A stretch of 42,343 bases of DNA from Bacillus sp. V59.32b (GCF_003429085.1 NZ_QVTC01000023.1:1-42343), one strand, 5' to 3'; positions 28,044 through 37,098 are shown, counted from the first letter of the stretch. Notes: a model not told the origin generated them from the letters alone. Numbers and translations: made by a program.

Positions 28044-28502
28044 ATGAGTGGATCAGTTCTTTTTTTACTTCTGTTGGGGATCATCGGATTAGTCGCAAAA
28101 AACACATCACTTATGATTGCGGCCGGTACGCTCCTGTTGCTTAGGTTCGTCGGGCTGGACACGAAGGTGTTTCCTTATTTAGGCTCTAAGGGTATTAATA
28201 TCGGTGTAACGATTATAACGATTGCCGTGTTGGTTCCGATTGCAAACGGGTCTATCGGGTTTAAAGAATTAGGGGACGCGATTAAATCCCCCTATGCCTG
28301 GATTGCCCTCGCTTCCGGGATCGCGGTAGCTTTAATTGCAAAAAACGGATTATCATTACTTGCCTCAGACCCGCATATTACAACTGCTCTTGTTTTCGGT
28401 ACGATTCTTGCGGTAGCCTTGTTTAAGGGTGTGGCGGTTGGGCCATTGATCGGAGCGGGTATCGCCTATTTGTGCATGCAACTGTTTAATTTTTTCAAAT
28501 GA
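28044..28502 (+). CDS. ytwI: DUF441 membrane protein YtwI
   Basis: A 152-residue very hydrophobic protein with four to five helices: about residues 4-34, 50-67, 82-101 and 110-150. It matches the DUF441/UPF0756 family by length, the start LFLLLLGIIGLVAKN and the end GVAVGPLIGAGIAYL. The function is unknown. AGGAG lies 7 bases before the ATG. Conserved Bacillus order places it between ytvI and citZ. Confidence 0.9.
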   Translation: MSGSVLFLLLLGIIGLVAKNTSLMIAAGTLLLLRFVGLDTKVFPYLGSKGINIGVTIITIAVLVPIANGSIGFKELGDAIKSPYAWIALASGIAVALIAKNGLSLLASDPHITTALVFGTILAVALFKGVAVGPLIGAGIAYLCMQLFNFFK

Positions 28503-28590
28503 CTGAAACCATGGTTGAAGGAACCGGACTTATTTTTTCTGTATTTTTCTAATAAAATAATAATTTTTTCACATATTTAAGAGCTTTTCA

Positions 28591-28619
28591 TTCACAAAAA
28601 TCAGATAATTGTTTATAAT
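28591..28619 (+). promoter_or_regulatory. citZ promoter
   Basis: TTCACA at 28591 and a perfect TATAAT at 28614, with a 17-bp spacer. Transcription would begin near 28626, giving a leader of about 310 bases. Confidence 0.7.
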
Positions 28620-28632
28620 AGGCTTGTAACAA

Positions 28633-28714
28633 TCCTGCGAAGATAAGTACCTTATTCATAGTCAATAGAGGTACAATCATCTTATTTACATTCAGGAAGT
28701 GAGACTGCGCAGGA
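28633..28714 (+). other. Potential folded 5' leader of citZ
   Basis: TCCTGCG (28633-28639) can pair with CGCAGGA (28708-28714), enclosing TACCT (28648) with AGGTA (28669). It begins within about 10 bases of the predicted start site. There is no T run, so it is not a terminator. The rest of the gap up to citZ holds the cre-like site and nothing else recognised. Confidence 0.35.
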
Positions 28715-28805
28715 GTTTTGGCAATATAACTTAAGGGTAAAAATGAGAGACGCAATAGCAGGCATATATGTTATAAAGTTTGTTGCTTAATCTTATATAT
28801 CTCTA

Positions 28806-28820
28806 TTGACAACGCTTTCA
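28806..28820 (+). promoter_or_regulatory. cre-like site in the citZ leader
   Basis: TTGACAACGCTTTCA matches the cre consensus at 12 of 14 positions and lies about 180 bases after the predicted start site, a typical roadblock position. B. subtilis citZ is also CcpA-repressed. The TTGACA could double as a -35, but no -10 follows at the right distance. Confidence 0.55.
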
Positions 28821-28937
28821 TGTGAAAAGGATTTTTTTCTTTAATTACATAGTGGCCGGGTTGATTTTTAGGCCATCTTGGAAGCGCTCTATTTTTATAA
28901 GCAAAAGGGGAATATTTCAGAAAAGGAGAGGTTTTGT

Positions 28938-30053
28938 ATGTCAGTAACAAAAGGACTAGAGGGTATTGTTGCAACAACTTCATCCATCAGCTCAATCATC
29001 GACGATACATTAACGTACGCGGGATACGATATTGATGATCTTGCTGAGAACGCAACATTTGAGGAAGTAATCTATTTATTATGGCACCGCACCCTTCCAA
29101 ACCGGGGCCAGTTAGCAGAACTAACGAAACAGCTGGCTGAGAATGCAAGTCTTCCTGACGAAGTGCTTGAGCATTTTAAAACCTATCCAATCGGCAAAGT
29201 ACATCCAATGGCAGCGCTTCGCTCAGCTATTTCGCTGCTCGGTCTGTACGATGACGAAGCGGATGAAATGAATGAAGAAGCTAACTATCGTAAGGCCATC
29301 CGTTTGCAAGCCAAGATTCCTTCAATCGTTACAGCGTTTGCGCGTGTGAGAAAAGGCCTTGAGCCAGTAGCCCCGCGCACGGATCTTAGCTTCGCTGCGA
29401 ACTTCTTATACATGTTAAGTGGAAAAGAACCAACCGCGATCGAAGAAGAGGCATTCAATAAAGCTTTGGTTCTTCACGCAGATCATGAACTAAATGCTTC
29501 AACCTTTACGGCACGTGTTTGCGTCGCTACCTTATCCGATATTTATTCAGGTGTCACTGCAGCAATTGGAGCCTTGAAAGGGCCGTTGCATGGTGGTGCT
29601 AACGAAGCGGTTATGAAGATGCTTACAGAAATTGGTTCTCTGGAAAATGTAGATTTGTATATTACTAACAAACTAGACAACAAGGAAAAAATCATGGGCT
29701 TCGGTCATCGTGTTTACCGAAAAGGGGATCCGCGTGCGAAGCATTTAAAAGAAATGTCGAAGAAATTAACGGAGCTCACCGGTCAGCCACAGTATTATGA
29801 CATGTCTGTGAAAATCGAGGACTTGGTAACTTCTCAAAAAAACCTTCCGCCAAATGTGGATTTCTACTCAGCATCTGTTTACCACAGCCTGGGCGTTGAC
29901 CATGATCTATTCACGCCAATATTCGCTGTGAGCCGGACATCAGGCTGGTTGGCACACATTTTAGAACAATATGAAAATAATCGCTTAATCCGTCCACGTG
30001 CTGATTATACAGGGCCGGGAATGCAAAAATACGTTACAATAGAAAAAAGATAA
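28938..30053 (+). CDS. citZ: Citrate synthase
   Basis: A 371-residue type-II-short citrate synthase joining acetyl-CoA and oxaloacetate. Catalytic residues are visible: His in GPLHGGANEAV near 220, His in GFGHRVYRKGDPR near 258, and Asp in NVDFYSA near 312. ATG at 28938 follows AAGGAG by 9 bases and starts MSVTKGLEGIVA; the upstream in-frame extension to 28878 lacks a ribosome site. It is first of citZ-icd-mdh. Confidence 0.97.
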   Translation: MSVTKGLEGIVATTSSISSIIDDTLTYAGYDIDDLAENATFEEVIYLLWHRTLPNRGQLAELTKQLAENASLPDEVLEHFKTYPIGKVHPMAALRSAISLLGLYDDEADEMNEEANYRKAIRLQAKIPSIVTAFARVRKGLEPVAPRTDLSFAANFLYMLSGKEPTAIEEEAFNKALVLHADHELNASTFTARVCVATLSDIYSGVTAAIGALKGPLHGGANEAVMKMLTEIGSLENVDLYITNKLDNKEKIMGFGHRVYRKGDPRAKHLKEMSKKLTELTGQPQYYDMSVKIEDLVTSQKNLPPNVDFYSASVYHSLGVDHDLFTPIFAVSRTSGWLAHILEQYENNRLIRPRADYTGPGMQKYVTIEKR

Positions 30054-30109
30054 AAGTTTTTGTTTTTTAATTTGGCGATTATATAGTAAATTTATAATTG
30101 TGAGATAAG

Positions 30110-30140
30110 AGGTTAGCTGACCCCCTTGGGCCACTAACCT
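30110..30140 (+). other. Hairpin between citZ and icd
   Basis: AGGTTAG with CTAACCT encloses TGACCC with GGGCCA. The T run after it is poor, so it may be a processing or partial-termination stem. A TATAAT at 30093 just upstream could be an internal icd promoter. Confidence 0.5.
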
Positions 30141-30165
30141 TTGAATTTGAATTGGAGGTAACGTG

Positions 30166-31434
30166 ATGACACAAGGTGAAAAAATTAGAGTAGAGAATGG
30201 TACTTTGAATGTACCTAATAATCCAGTCATTCCTTTCATTGAAGGGGACGGCATCGGTCCAGATATCTGGGCGGCAGCATCACGCGTTTTGGAAGCATCG
30301 GTAGACAAGGCTTACAACGGCGAAAAGAAAATCGTCTGGAAAGAAGTTCTTGCAGGAGAAAAGGCGTTTAAGCAAACTGGCGAATGGCTTCCGGCAGAAA
30401 CTTTGGATGTTATCCGTGAGTACTTCATTGCGATCAAAGGCCCGCTTACAACACCAATCGGCGGCGGAATCCGTTCATTGAATGTGGCGCTGCGCCAAGA
30501 ACTTGATCTATTTGTCTGTTTGCGTCCTGTACGCTATTTTGACGGGGTTCCTTCTCCGGTTAAGCGTCCTGAAGATACTGACATGGTGATCTTCCGTGAA
30601 AATACGGAAGACATTTATGCAGGTATTGAATATGCACAAGGATCTGATGAAGTGAAGAAGTTAATCAACTTCCTTCAAAACGAACTGGGCGTTAATAAAA
30701 TCCGTTTCCCTGAAACTTCCGGTATCGGCATCAAGCCAGTCTCTGAAGAAGGTACACAACGCCTTGTTCGCGCGGCAATCAACTATGCAATCAAAGAAGG
30801 ACGCAAATCAGTGACTCTGGTACATAAAGGCAATATCATGAAGTACACTGAAGGTGCCTTTAAGAACTGGGGCTATGAATTAGCGGAAAAAGAATTTGGG
30901 GATAAAGTATTTACTTGGGGTCAATACGACCGCATCAGTGAAGAACAAGGTGCTGAGGCTGCTAACAAAGCTCAGGCTAATGCTGAAGCTGAGGGCAAAA
31001 TCATCATTAAGGATTCCATTGCGGATATCTTTTTACAGCAAATCCTTACACGTCCAAAAGAATTTGATGTAGTAGCAACAATGAATTTGAACGGCGACTA
31101 CATTTCCGACGCTCTTGCTGCACAGGTTGGCGGTATTGGTATCGCTCCTGGAGCAAACATCAACTATGAGACTGGACATGCTATTTTTGAAGCAACCCAT
31201 GGAACTGCTCCAAAATATGCAGGCCAGGATAAAGTAAACCCATCTTCTGTTCTTCTTTCAGGTGTATTAATGCTTGAGCACCTTGGCTGGACTGAAGCGG
31301 CGAAAATGATCATGAACTCAGTGGAGAAAACAATTTCTTCCAAGGTTGTAACGTATGACTTTGCGCGTCTGATGGAAGGCGCTAGAGAAGTTAAATGCTC
31401 TGAATTCGCTGATGAATTGATTAAGAATCTTTAA
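30166..31434 (+). CDS. icd: Isocitrate dehydrogenase (NADP)
   Basis: A 422-residue enzyme making 2-oxoglutarate and NADPH. Seen: [17 protein letters not shown] near residues 98-114, where the Ser is the residue phosphorylated in E. coli, [15 protein letters not shown] near 142, and [17 protein letters not shown] near 307, plus [14 protein letters not shown] at 30166 lies 7 bases after GGAGG; the GTG just before it is less likely. It competes with AceA for isocitrate, so the two form the branch point. No icd kinase gene is present in the window. Confidence 0.97.
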   Translation: MTQGEKIRVENGTLNVPNNPVIPFIEGDGIGPDIWAAASRVLEASVDKAYNGEKKIVWKEVLAGEKAFKQTGEWLPAETLDVIREYFIAIKGPLTTPIGGGIRSLNVALRQELDLFVCLRPVRYFDGVPSPVKRPEDTDMVIFRENTEDIYAGIEYAQGSDEVKKLINFLQNELGVNKIRFPETSGIGIKPVSEEGTQRLVRAAINYAIKEGRKSVTLVHKGNIMKYTEGAFKNWGYELAEKEFGDKVFTWGQYDRISEEQGAEAANKAQANAEAEGKIIIKDSIADIFLQQILTRPKEFDVVATMNLNGDYISDALAAQVGGIGIAPGANINYETGHAIFEATHGTAPKYAGQDKVNPSSVLLSGVLMLEHLGWTEAAKMIMNSVEKTISSKVVTYDFARLMEGAREVKCSEFADELIKNL

Positions 31435-31444
31435 GTAATATCTG

Positions 31445-31482
31445 ATCTCTATGAAAGCCGAACCTTATGCTTTCATAGGGAT
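31445..31482 (+). other. Strong hairpin between icd and mdh
   Basis: A 14-bp stem (ATCTCTATGAAAGC with GCTTTCATAGGGAT, one G-U) around a 10-base loop. No clean T run follows; it could be a weak terminator or an RNA-stability element. Confidence 0.55.
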
Positions 31483-31564
31483 TTCTCTATTGATTATTGT
31501 TTGAATTTTCAAAATAAGAACTCAAGAGTTAAATCATTCTTACATAATCCGAGGAGGAACTGAC

Positions 31565-32503
31565 ATGTCCATGAAACGTAAAAAAATTTCTGTGATTGGT
31601 AGCGGATTTACTGGTGCGACAACTGCATTTTTATTAGCTCAAAAAGAACTTGGCGACGTGGTATTGGTCGATATTCCGCAAATGGAAAACCCGACGAAAG
31701 GTAAGGCGCTTGATATGCTTGAAGCCGGTCCTGTCCAAGGTTTTGACGCTAATATTACCGGTACGTCAAACTACGAAGATACAGCGGATTCAGATATCGT
31801 CATCATCACTGCCGGGATTGCCCGCAAACCAGGCATGAGCCGTGACGACCTGGTACAAACAAACCAAAAAGTCATGAAATCCGTTACACAACAAATCGTA
31901 AAATATTCACCAAACAGTTATATTATCGTTCTTACTAACCCGGTTGACGCAATGACCTTTACTGTATTTAAGGAATCCGGCTTTCCTAAAAACCGTGTAA
32001 TCGGGCAATCCGGAGTTCTTGATACTGCTCGCTTCCGTACATTCGTAGCCCAGGAGCTAAACCTTTCAGTTAAGGATGTTACCGGTTTTGTGTTAGGCGG
32101 TCATGGCGATGACATGGTGCCGCTTGTGCGCTATTCTTACGCGGGAGGCATTCCATTGGAAACGCTTATTCCAAAGGATCGCCTGGATGCAATCGTTGAA
32201 CGCACACGTAAAGGCGGCGGTGAAATCGTTAACCTTCTAGGAAACGGCAGTGCTTACTACGCTCCTGCTGCTTCACTAGTTGAAATGGCGGAAGCAATCC
32301 TTAAGGACCAGCGCCGCGTCATTCCTTCTATCGCTTACCTAGAAGGAGAATACGGTTATGATGGCATTTACCTTGGTGTCCCTGCGGTATTGGGTGCCGG
32401 CGGTATCGAACAAATCATCGTACTTGAATTGCAAGAAGATGAAAAAGCAGCACTTGCTAAATCTGCTGATTCAGTGAAAAGTGTCATGCAGGTACTTCAG
32501 TAA
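31565..32503 (+). CDS. mdh: Malate dehydrogenase
   Basis: A 312-residue LDH-like malate dehydrogenase interconverting malate and oxaloacetate with NAD. Seen: the nucleotide loop [14 protein letters not shown] at residues 12-25, substrate arginines in [13 protein letters not shown] near 85, NPVDAMT near 125, RxRT (ARFRTFVA) near 158 and the catalytic His in GGHGDDMVP near 180. GAGGAGG lies 7 bases before the ATG. Confidence 0.97.
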   Translation: MSMKRKKISVIGSGFTGATTAFLLAQKELGDVVLVDIPQMENPTKGKALDMLEAGPVQGFDANITGTSNYEDTADSDIVIITAGIARKPGMSRDDLVQTNQKVMKSVTQQIVKYSPNSYIIVLTNPVDAMTFTVFKESGFPKNRVIGQSGVLDTARFRTFVAQELNLSVKDVTGFVLGGHGDDMVPLVRYSYAGGIPLETLIPKDRLDAIVERTRKGGGEIVNLLGNGSAYYAPAASLVEMAEAILKDQRRVIPSIAYLEGEYGYDGIYLGVPAVLGAGGIEQIIVLELQEDEKAALAKSADSVKSVMQVLQ

Positions 32504-32567
32504 TTGCTGAAATGCTTTAGCAAAATCCAAGACACATTGTAAAAATTTTATATTTCCCATCATTAAG

Positions 32568-32598
32568 AAGAGGATGTCCTTTGGGCACCCTCTTTTTT
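32568..32598 (+). terminator. mdh terminator
   Basis: AAGAGGATGTCC with GGGCACCCTCTT (one mismatch, one G-U) around TTT, then a run of T. It ends the citZ-icd-mdh cluster. Confidence 0.85.
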
Positions 32599-32701
32599 CC
32601 AAATTATTAATTAGCTGAATCAATTTCATAATTCCTTTTTGCAAAGAAACAACAGAATATTAGTTACTCAAAAATTTTCTTAGTTTGTACCTGCTGAATT
32701 T

Positions 32702-32926
32702 GGCTGTTGATTTCCGCTACAGGCGGGCGCTTTCCGCGGGCGGCCCGTGATCCTGCTCGTCGCTTCGCTCCTGCGGGGTCTCACCTGGCCACGCTTTTCC
32801 CGCAGGACGTTGAGTGATCATCCTCGAATAGCCACCGCACGAGGAAATGCGTAGCATTTTCAAGGAGTCGCCGCCTGCAGCGAAAAGCAACCGGTTTAGC
32901 AATCAGGAGTGAGTACTAACACAGCC
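32702..32926. mobile_element. 225-bp GGCTGT-ended MITE-like repeat
   Basis: It starts GGCTGTTGATTTCCGCTAC and ends ACTAACACAGCC, so the outermost six bases are inverted repeats. The interior is GC-rich with CGCTTTCCGCGGGC and CCTGCGGGGTCTCACC, a pattern I recognise as a dispersed Bacillaceae repeat. No target duplication is clear. No gene is supported. Confidence 0.7.
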
Positions 32927-33004
32927 TATATTTTGTGGATTTATCTGAGCATGGATACGATCAGCGGCTCATTTTGAAGCCTTATAAACGAACGTAACGA
33001 TGTT

Positions 33005-33387
33005 AAAATGGACCTTGATGAAGAAGTGTCTCTTGAACTTCTTCCAAACATTTGATTCACTAATGATCGTAATCATTCTCGAATACGCAGCTTCTGATGG
33101 CACGGAATCGGATACGAAAAACCCGCAGTCAAGACAGAAGATCCTATCATTTTTTAAACGCTTTCCTACATCTTTCATAAATGGAATTCGTTCCGAAATT
33201 CGGGCCACTAAGGAGTAAATCATGGTCGCATCATTTAGCTCCACAGGTCTGCCAAAACGTGATTTCTTCGTTACTAAGCGAAGATGGATCGATGCAATAT
33301 CCGAAAAAACAGTTTCAAATCGTTGGGTACGCTCTAAAATCATATCATTCTTGTAGATCAAACAGGCTTCGTCGTATAATAGGCATA
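33005..33387 (-). pseudogene. Broken transposase remnant (DUF772-type N-terminus)
   Basis: Read on the minus strand from an ATG at 33387 with GGAGG 10 bases upstream. The pieces MPIIRRSLF, DLQE-stop-YD and LERTQRFETVFSDI lie in three successive frames, showing two +1 changes in T runs and one TGA before residue 20. A longer open piece includes FGRPVELNDATMIYSLVARI and DCGFFVSDSVPSEAAYSRMI. Near 33047 a -1 shift moves the reading to LEEVQETLLHQ. Only about the first 130 residues remain. It resembles IS1182/IS5-like transposases; the exact IS family is uncertain. Confidence 0.7.
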
Positions 33388-33543
33388 GGGAGACTTCCTC
33401 CAGTCTTATAAGTTTGTGTGGTCCTTACTTATTTCGAAATGTTGGGGAGGTACTTCTTTTTTTCGTCTCAGAACAATTGGGGCTCTAAGGATGAAATTAA
33501 TGAAATTGATTTAGTTGAAGCAATTTTTCGGAGGCGATTATTC

Positions 33544-34017
33544 ATGCTCTTAAAAAAAAGAAAGCTCGGCAGGAAGATTGACGAAATGACTACCGGGGAA
33601 AAATTGACCCTCACTGAGAAAATGGAAGACAAAGATCTTTTACTATATCTTGGCTTGACTAATGACGCGAACCCTCTTTATATCCAGCATGACTATGCTT
33701 CCCAAACATCCTACAAAAAACCGATTGTTCCGAATATTATGCTGCTTGGAATTATCACATCCGCTGTTTCAAAGTATTTGCCAGGTCCGGGCAGCCATAT
33801 TCTTTCACAAGCCATTGAATTTCCAAGACCGGTTTACCATTCAAGTACCGTGAAATTCCTTTTCGAGGTAATCGAAGTAAACGTAGAAAATGAGGTTATT
33901 GAAATCGAAGTATCCGGCATAAACGACGACAAAGAAATCGTTTTAAAAGGCATTATTAATGTTTGCCCGCCAAAACAGACTGTTTCGTTGGATGGCAGCA
34001 TTCTCGATAATTTCTAA
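33544..34017 (+). CDS. MaoC-like hotdog-fold protein
   Basis: A 157-residue protein with a MaoC/(R)-hydratase fold. The family motif appears as GLTNDANPLYIQHDYA near residues 38-53; the catalytic Asp is kept but the usual His reads Tyr, so activity is doubtful. The middle segment FPRPVYHSSTVKF is typical of the fold. The start ATG at 33544 is 9 bases after GGAGG; the earlier frame to 33418 has no support. It sits before phoP and has its own terminator. Confidence 0.82.
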   Translation: MLLKKRKLGRKIDEMTTGEKLTLTEKMEDKDLLLYLGLTNDANPLYIQHDYASQTSYKKPIVPNIMLLGIITSAVSKYLPGPGSHILSQAIEFPRPVYHSSTVKFLFEVIEVNVENEVIEIEVSGINDDKEIVLKGIINVCPPKQTVSLDGSILDNF

Positions 34018-34022
34018 CATCT

Positions 34023-34055
34023 AAACCCTGTTAAAAGATTTCCGACAGGGTTTTT
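34023..34055 (+). terminator. Terminator after the MaoC-like gene
   Basis: A 9-bp perfect stem AAACCCTGT with ACAGGGTTT, a 13-base loop and T run. Confidence 0.92.
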
Positions 34056-34175
34056 CAACATGACCCCTCGGAGGACATTGTTTTAAAAAGTTTTCCTTAT
34101 CCTTTTTTTTCATTATAATAAAAGTGGATGAAGGCTCAAATTGGTATTGGGGTACTATTTATTCAGGAGGAAGCC

Positions 34176-34892
34176 ATGTCTAAAAAAATTCTCGTTGTAG
34201 ATGATGAAAAATCAATCCTGACTTTGCTGCAATATAATTTGGAGCAAGCGGGCTATTCCGTTATAACCGCAATGGATGGGGAAGAAGGCAAAAACCTAGC
34301 GATAGAGAAGAACCCGGATTTAATCGTATTGGATTTGATGCTTCCAAAGCTGGACGGTATCGAGGTGTGCAAGCAGCTTCGCCAACAGAAAATGATGGTG
34401 CCGATCCTTATGCTGACCGCAAAAGATGACGAATTTGATAAAGTTCTCGGCCTTGAGCTTGGCGCAGATGATTATATGACGAAGCCATTCAGCCCTCGCG
34501 AAGTGGTCGCGCGCATTAAGGCGATTTTTAGACGTTCACAAATTCAGGCTGAAATAAAGGGAAGCGAGCTTGGTGACGGTGAATTGTTGAAGTTCGGCGG
34601 TTTAAGCATCTATCCGGATCGTTACGAGGCATATTTTGAAGATGACCTGCTTGAGTTGACGCCTAAGGAGTTCGAATTGCTGCTGTATCTTGCGAAACAT
34701 AAGGGAAGAGTGTTGACGAGAGACCAGTTGTTAAGTGCCGTCTGGAACTATGACTTTGCCGGTGATACACGCATTGTTGATGTGCATATCTCCCACCTTC
34801 GTGAAAAAATTGAAAATAATTCAAAAAAACCGCTATACATCAAAACGATTCGCGGACTGGGCTATAAGCTTGAGGAGCCAAAAACGGAATGA
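34176..34892 (+). CDS. phoP: Two-component response regulator PhoP
   Basis: A 238-residue OmpR-type regulator. Receiver domain 1-120 with acidic pair D9-D10, phospho-acceptor D53 (VLDLMLPK) and the Lys of MTKPFSPRE near 103; winged helix 135-235 with LTPKEFELLLYLAKHKGRVLTR split across helices, and SHLREKIE and GYKLE. In Bacillus it controls phosphate-starvation genes. ATG at 34176 lies 5 bases after GGAGG; an upstream in-frame ATG at 34128 is rejected. A TATAAT at 34114 may be the -10. phoR overlaps by 4 bases. Confidence 0.95.
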   Translation: MSKKILVVDDEKSILTLLQYNLEQAGYSVITAMDGEEGKNLAIEKNPDLIVLDLMLPKLDGIEVCKQLRQQKMMVPILMLTAKDDEFDKVLGLELGADDYMTKPFSPREVVARIKAIFRRSQIQAEIKGSELGDGELLKFGGLSIYPDRYEAYFEDDLLELTPKEFELLLYLAKHKGRVLTRDQLLSAVWNYDFAGDTRIVDVHISHLREKIENNSKKPLYIKTIRGLGYKLEEPKTE

Positions 34893-36667
34893 CAAAATTC
34901 AGGGCCAGGCTTCTTTTGGCTTTAATCAGCCTTATCACCGTCGTTCTGTTAGCAGCTGGCTTGCTATTGGGCCAACTATTTAAAAGCTATTATATAAACA
35001 CATTTAATGAAAGAATCCAAAAAGAAACTGTCTTTATTTCTAATTACATAAAAGAACAAGGTGGAATTACTTCTTTTTTAAGAGACGGCCCAAAAGCTGG
35101 ACTCAATGCGTTACTGGATTCCAATTTCACCATATTATCAGCTAACGGTAAAGTGCTTTATGATTCGAATGTTAATAAAAGGAACAATCCGGAAAGCCAT
35201 TCAGCAATCCTGAATCAAATTATCGCGCACAAAGACTCCGACAGAGAAGGATATGAAGTGCTCGAGGGGCCCCCAGGATCCCCTGACCTGCATTATTATT
35301 GGAAATCAGTCGAAAGTGACAATGAAGTGGAAGGGTATGTTGTTCTTGGCAATGAAATAGATGTCATCAAACAGGTAAACCGGCAAATGTGGTGGATATT
35401 AGCCGCCAGCCTTGGTGCATCATTGATTGTCATCATCATGATCGGAAGCCGGATTGCCACAAGATATACTCGGCCGATCGAGGCTGCAACAACAACAGCG
35501 ATCGAATTGGCAAAGGGAAACTATCGCGCGCGGACGTATGAGGAGCGTTCCCATGAAGCTGCAATGCTTAGCACATCACTCAACATTCTCGCAAGGAATC
35601 TCCAGGAAATGGAGATTGCCAGGGAAATGCAACAGGATCGGCTTGAAACATTGATAGAGAATATCGGGAGCAGTGTCCTGCTTATTGACAACAAAGGGTA
35701 TGTGACACTGATCAATCGTGAATATAAGGAACTTTTTAACGTGGAAGCCTCTGATTTTCTTTACAGAGTGTATTATGAGGTGATTGAGCACAAGGAAATC
35801 ATTCGCATAATAGAAGAGATCTTTATGACCGAAAAAAGCATGAAGCGTCAGCTGCTTATCCCGTTAGAGATCGATAGGAAGCATTTCGAAGTATACGGCG
35901 CACCCATTATCGGAAACCAGAATGAATGGAAAGGTATTCTCATCGTCTTTCACGACATAACAGAATTAAAGAAACTGGAGCAAATGCGAAAAGATTTTGT
36001 CGCGAATGTATCCCATGAGTTAAAAACCCCGATCACATCAATAAAAGGGTTCTCGGAGACATTACTTGATGGAGCGATGAAGGATGAGGAGGCGCTTCAG
36101 AATTTCTTGTCGATTATTTTAAAAGAAAGTGACCGTCTTCAGGCATTGATCCAAGAGCTATTGGATTTATCAAAGATCGAACAACAGGAGTTTGTCCTCA
36201 ATCTCGAGTTGTTAAATTTGTGTCAATTGCTTCAAGAAACACATGCCATTCACCAGGGGAAGGCGGTTAAAAAAAATATTTCTCTTACCCTGCATGCGCC
36301 GGAACATCCTGTGATGATAAAAGGGGACGCTTCCCGGGTCAAGCAAATATTCATTAACTTAATTACGAACGCATTAAACTATACAGGGAATGGCGGAAAA
36401 GTAGACATTACAATAACGGAGGAAAAGCATGCGGTGAAGGTGGCTGTACAAGATAGCGGCATCGGCATCGAGAAACAGGAACTCCCCCGTATTTTTGAAC
36501 GCTTTTATAGAGTGGATAAAGCAAGGAGTAGAAATTCGGGCGGAACAGGCCTTGGGCTTGCGATTGTAAAGCATATAGTTGAAGCCCATAAAGGGAAAAT
36601 CACGGTGACCAGCAAGCCTGGAAAGGGTACGATCTTCACGGTAGTTTTTAATAAGAAACAAGCTTAA
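34889..36667 (+). CDS. phoR: Phosphate-responsive sensor histidine kinase PhoR
   Basis: A 592-residue membrane kinase. Helix 1 is about residues 8-30, an extracytoplasmic sensor about 31-165, helix 2 about 167-190 (MWWILAASLGASLIVIIMIG), HAMP 190-245, a PAS domain about 250-365, HisKA with phospho-acceptor His376 in VSHELKTP, and an ATPase domain with NLITNALNYTG, DSGIGIEKQELPRIFERFYR and GGTGLGLAIVKHI. The ATG overlaps the phoP stop (ATGA). Confidence 0.95.
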   Translation: MTKFRARLLLALISLITVVLLAAGLLLGQLFKSYYINTFNERIQKETVFISNYIKEQGGITSFLRDGPKAGLNALLDSNFTILSANGKVLYDSNVNKRNNPESHSAILNQIIAHKDSDREGYEVLEGPPGSPDLHYYWKSVESDNEVEGYVVLGNEIDVIKQVNRQMWWILAASLGASLIVIIMIGSRIATRYTRPIEAATTTAIELAKGNYRARTYEERSHEAAMLSTSLNILARNLQEMEIAREMQQDRLETLIENIGSSVLLIDNKGYVTLINREYKELFNVEASDFLYRVYYEVIEHKEIIRIIEEIFMTEKSMKRQLLIPLEIDRKHFEVYGAPIIGNQNEWKGILIVFHDITELKKLEQMRKDFVANVSHELKTPITSIKGFSETLLDGAMKDEEALQNFLSIILKESDRLQALIQELLDLSKIEQQEFVLNLELLNLCQLLQETHAIHQGKAVKKNISLTLHAPEHPVMIKGDASRVKQIFINLITNALNYTGNGGKVDITITEEKHAVKVAVQDSGIGIEKQELPRIFERFYRVDKARSRNSGGTGLGLAIVKHIVEAHKGKITVTSKPGKGTIFTVVFNKKQA

Positions 36668-36682
36668 AATAGTAATATGTAA

Positions 36683-36786
36683 CCTGGATGAAGAGGTTGG
36701 AGATAATTTACATTATTTTTACAAAACATTCAATTCTCCTTAATATCATAAGTTTACAATTACTTATGAAAACCCCTTCATCCAAG
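36683..36786 (+). other. Long-range inverted repeat after phoR
   Basis: CCTGGATGAAGAGGTT (36683-36698) and AACCCCTTCATCCAAG (36771-36786) are complementary at 14 of 16 positions. A small hairpin ATAAGT with ACTTAT (36748-36767) lies between. Together they could fold the 3' end of the phoPR message. Confidence 0.5.
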
Positions 36787-36793
36787 GAGTTGG

Positions 36794-36828
36794 AAAAGGT
36801 GAGGACAAGACCCCGTCCTCGCCTTTTT
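36794..36828 (+). terminator. phoPR terminator
   Basis: AAAAGGTGAGGAC with GTCCTCGCCTTTT (13 bp, one G-U), an 8-base loop and a T run. Confidence 0.92.
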
Positions 36829-36838
36829 CCGTTTTTAA

Positions 36839-36972
36839 GGGAAAAGCGTAAGCGGCTTGCAAGAAAGGAAGAATGACTAAAACCTGAAACGTCCTTATGT
36901 CTTACGTCGAGGTCAGCACGTCCTTATGACTTCGTCAGCACTGGTACGTCCTGTACGGCGGAGCTGGACACC
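36839..36972 (+). repeat. Hairpin-cassette repeat, copy 3 (short, decayed)
   Basis: It begins GGAAAAGCGTAAGCGGC and ends GGAGCTGGACA, like the other copies. It has the perfect hairpin GTAC-GTCCT-GTAC (36944-36956) and degraded CACGTCCTTATGACTTCGT units. It lies just after the phoPR terminator. Confidence 0.75.
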
Positions 36973-37034
36973 AGACCCCTACATTTAAAATTTTTAACGG
37001 GACAATATTTATAATTTCTTGATAGACAAGTAAT

Positions 37035-37098
37035 AGCCGTTATTTTTCTTTCCGTACATTCTCATGGTAGAATGTAAAGAAGAAAATAACGGCTTTTT
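37035..37098 (+). terminator. 60-base compound hairpin before polA
   Basis: Outer arms 37035-37051 (AGCCGTTATTTTTCTTT) and 37076-37094 pair with a small bulge; inner arms ACATTCT and AGAATGT close on CATGGT. Five T follow. A TTGACA at 37102 directly after it may be the polA -35, though no good -10 is seen. Confidence 0.7.

Noticed and set aside
32717-32902. Small minus-strand reading frame inside the GC-rich repeat
   Set aside because: It lies wholly within the dispersed repeat and shows no protein signature or ribosome site.
33418-33543. N-terminal extension of the MaoC-like protein
   Set aside because: A GGAGG site 9 bases before the ATG at 33544 and family length support the shorter form. 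The extension has no similarity to the fold.
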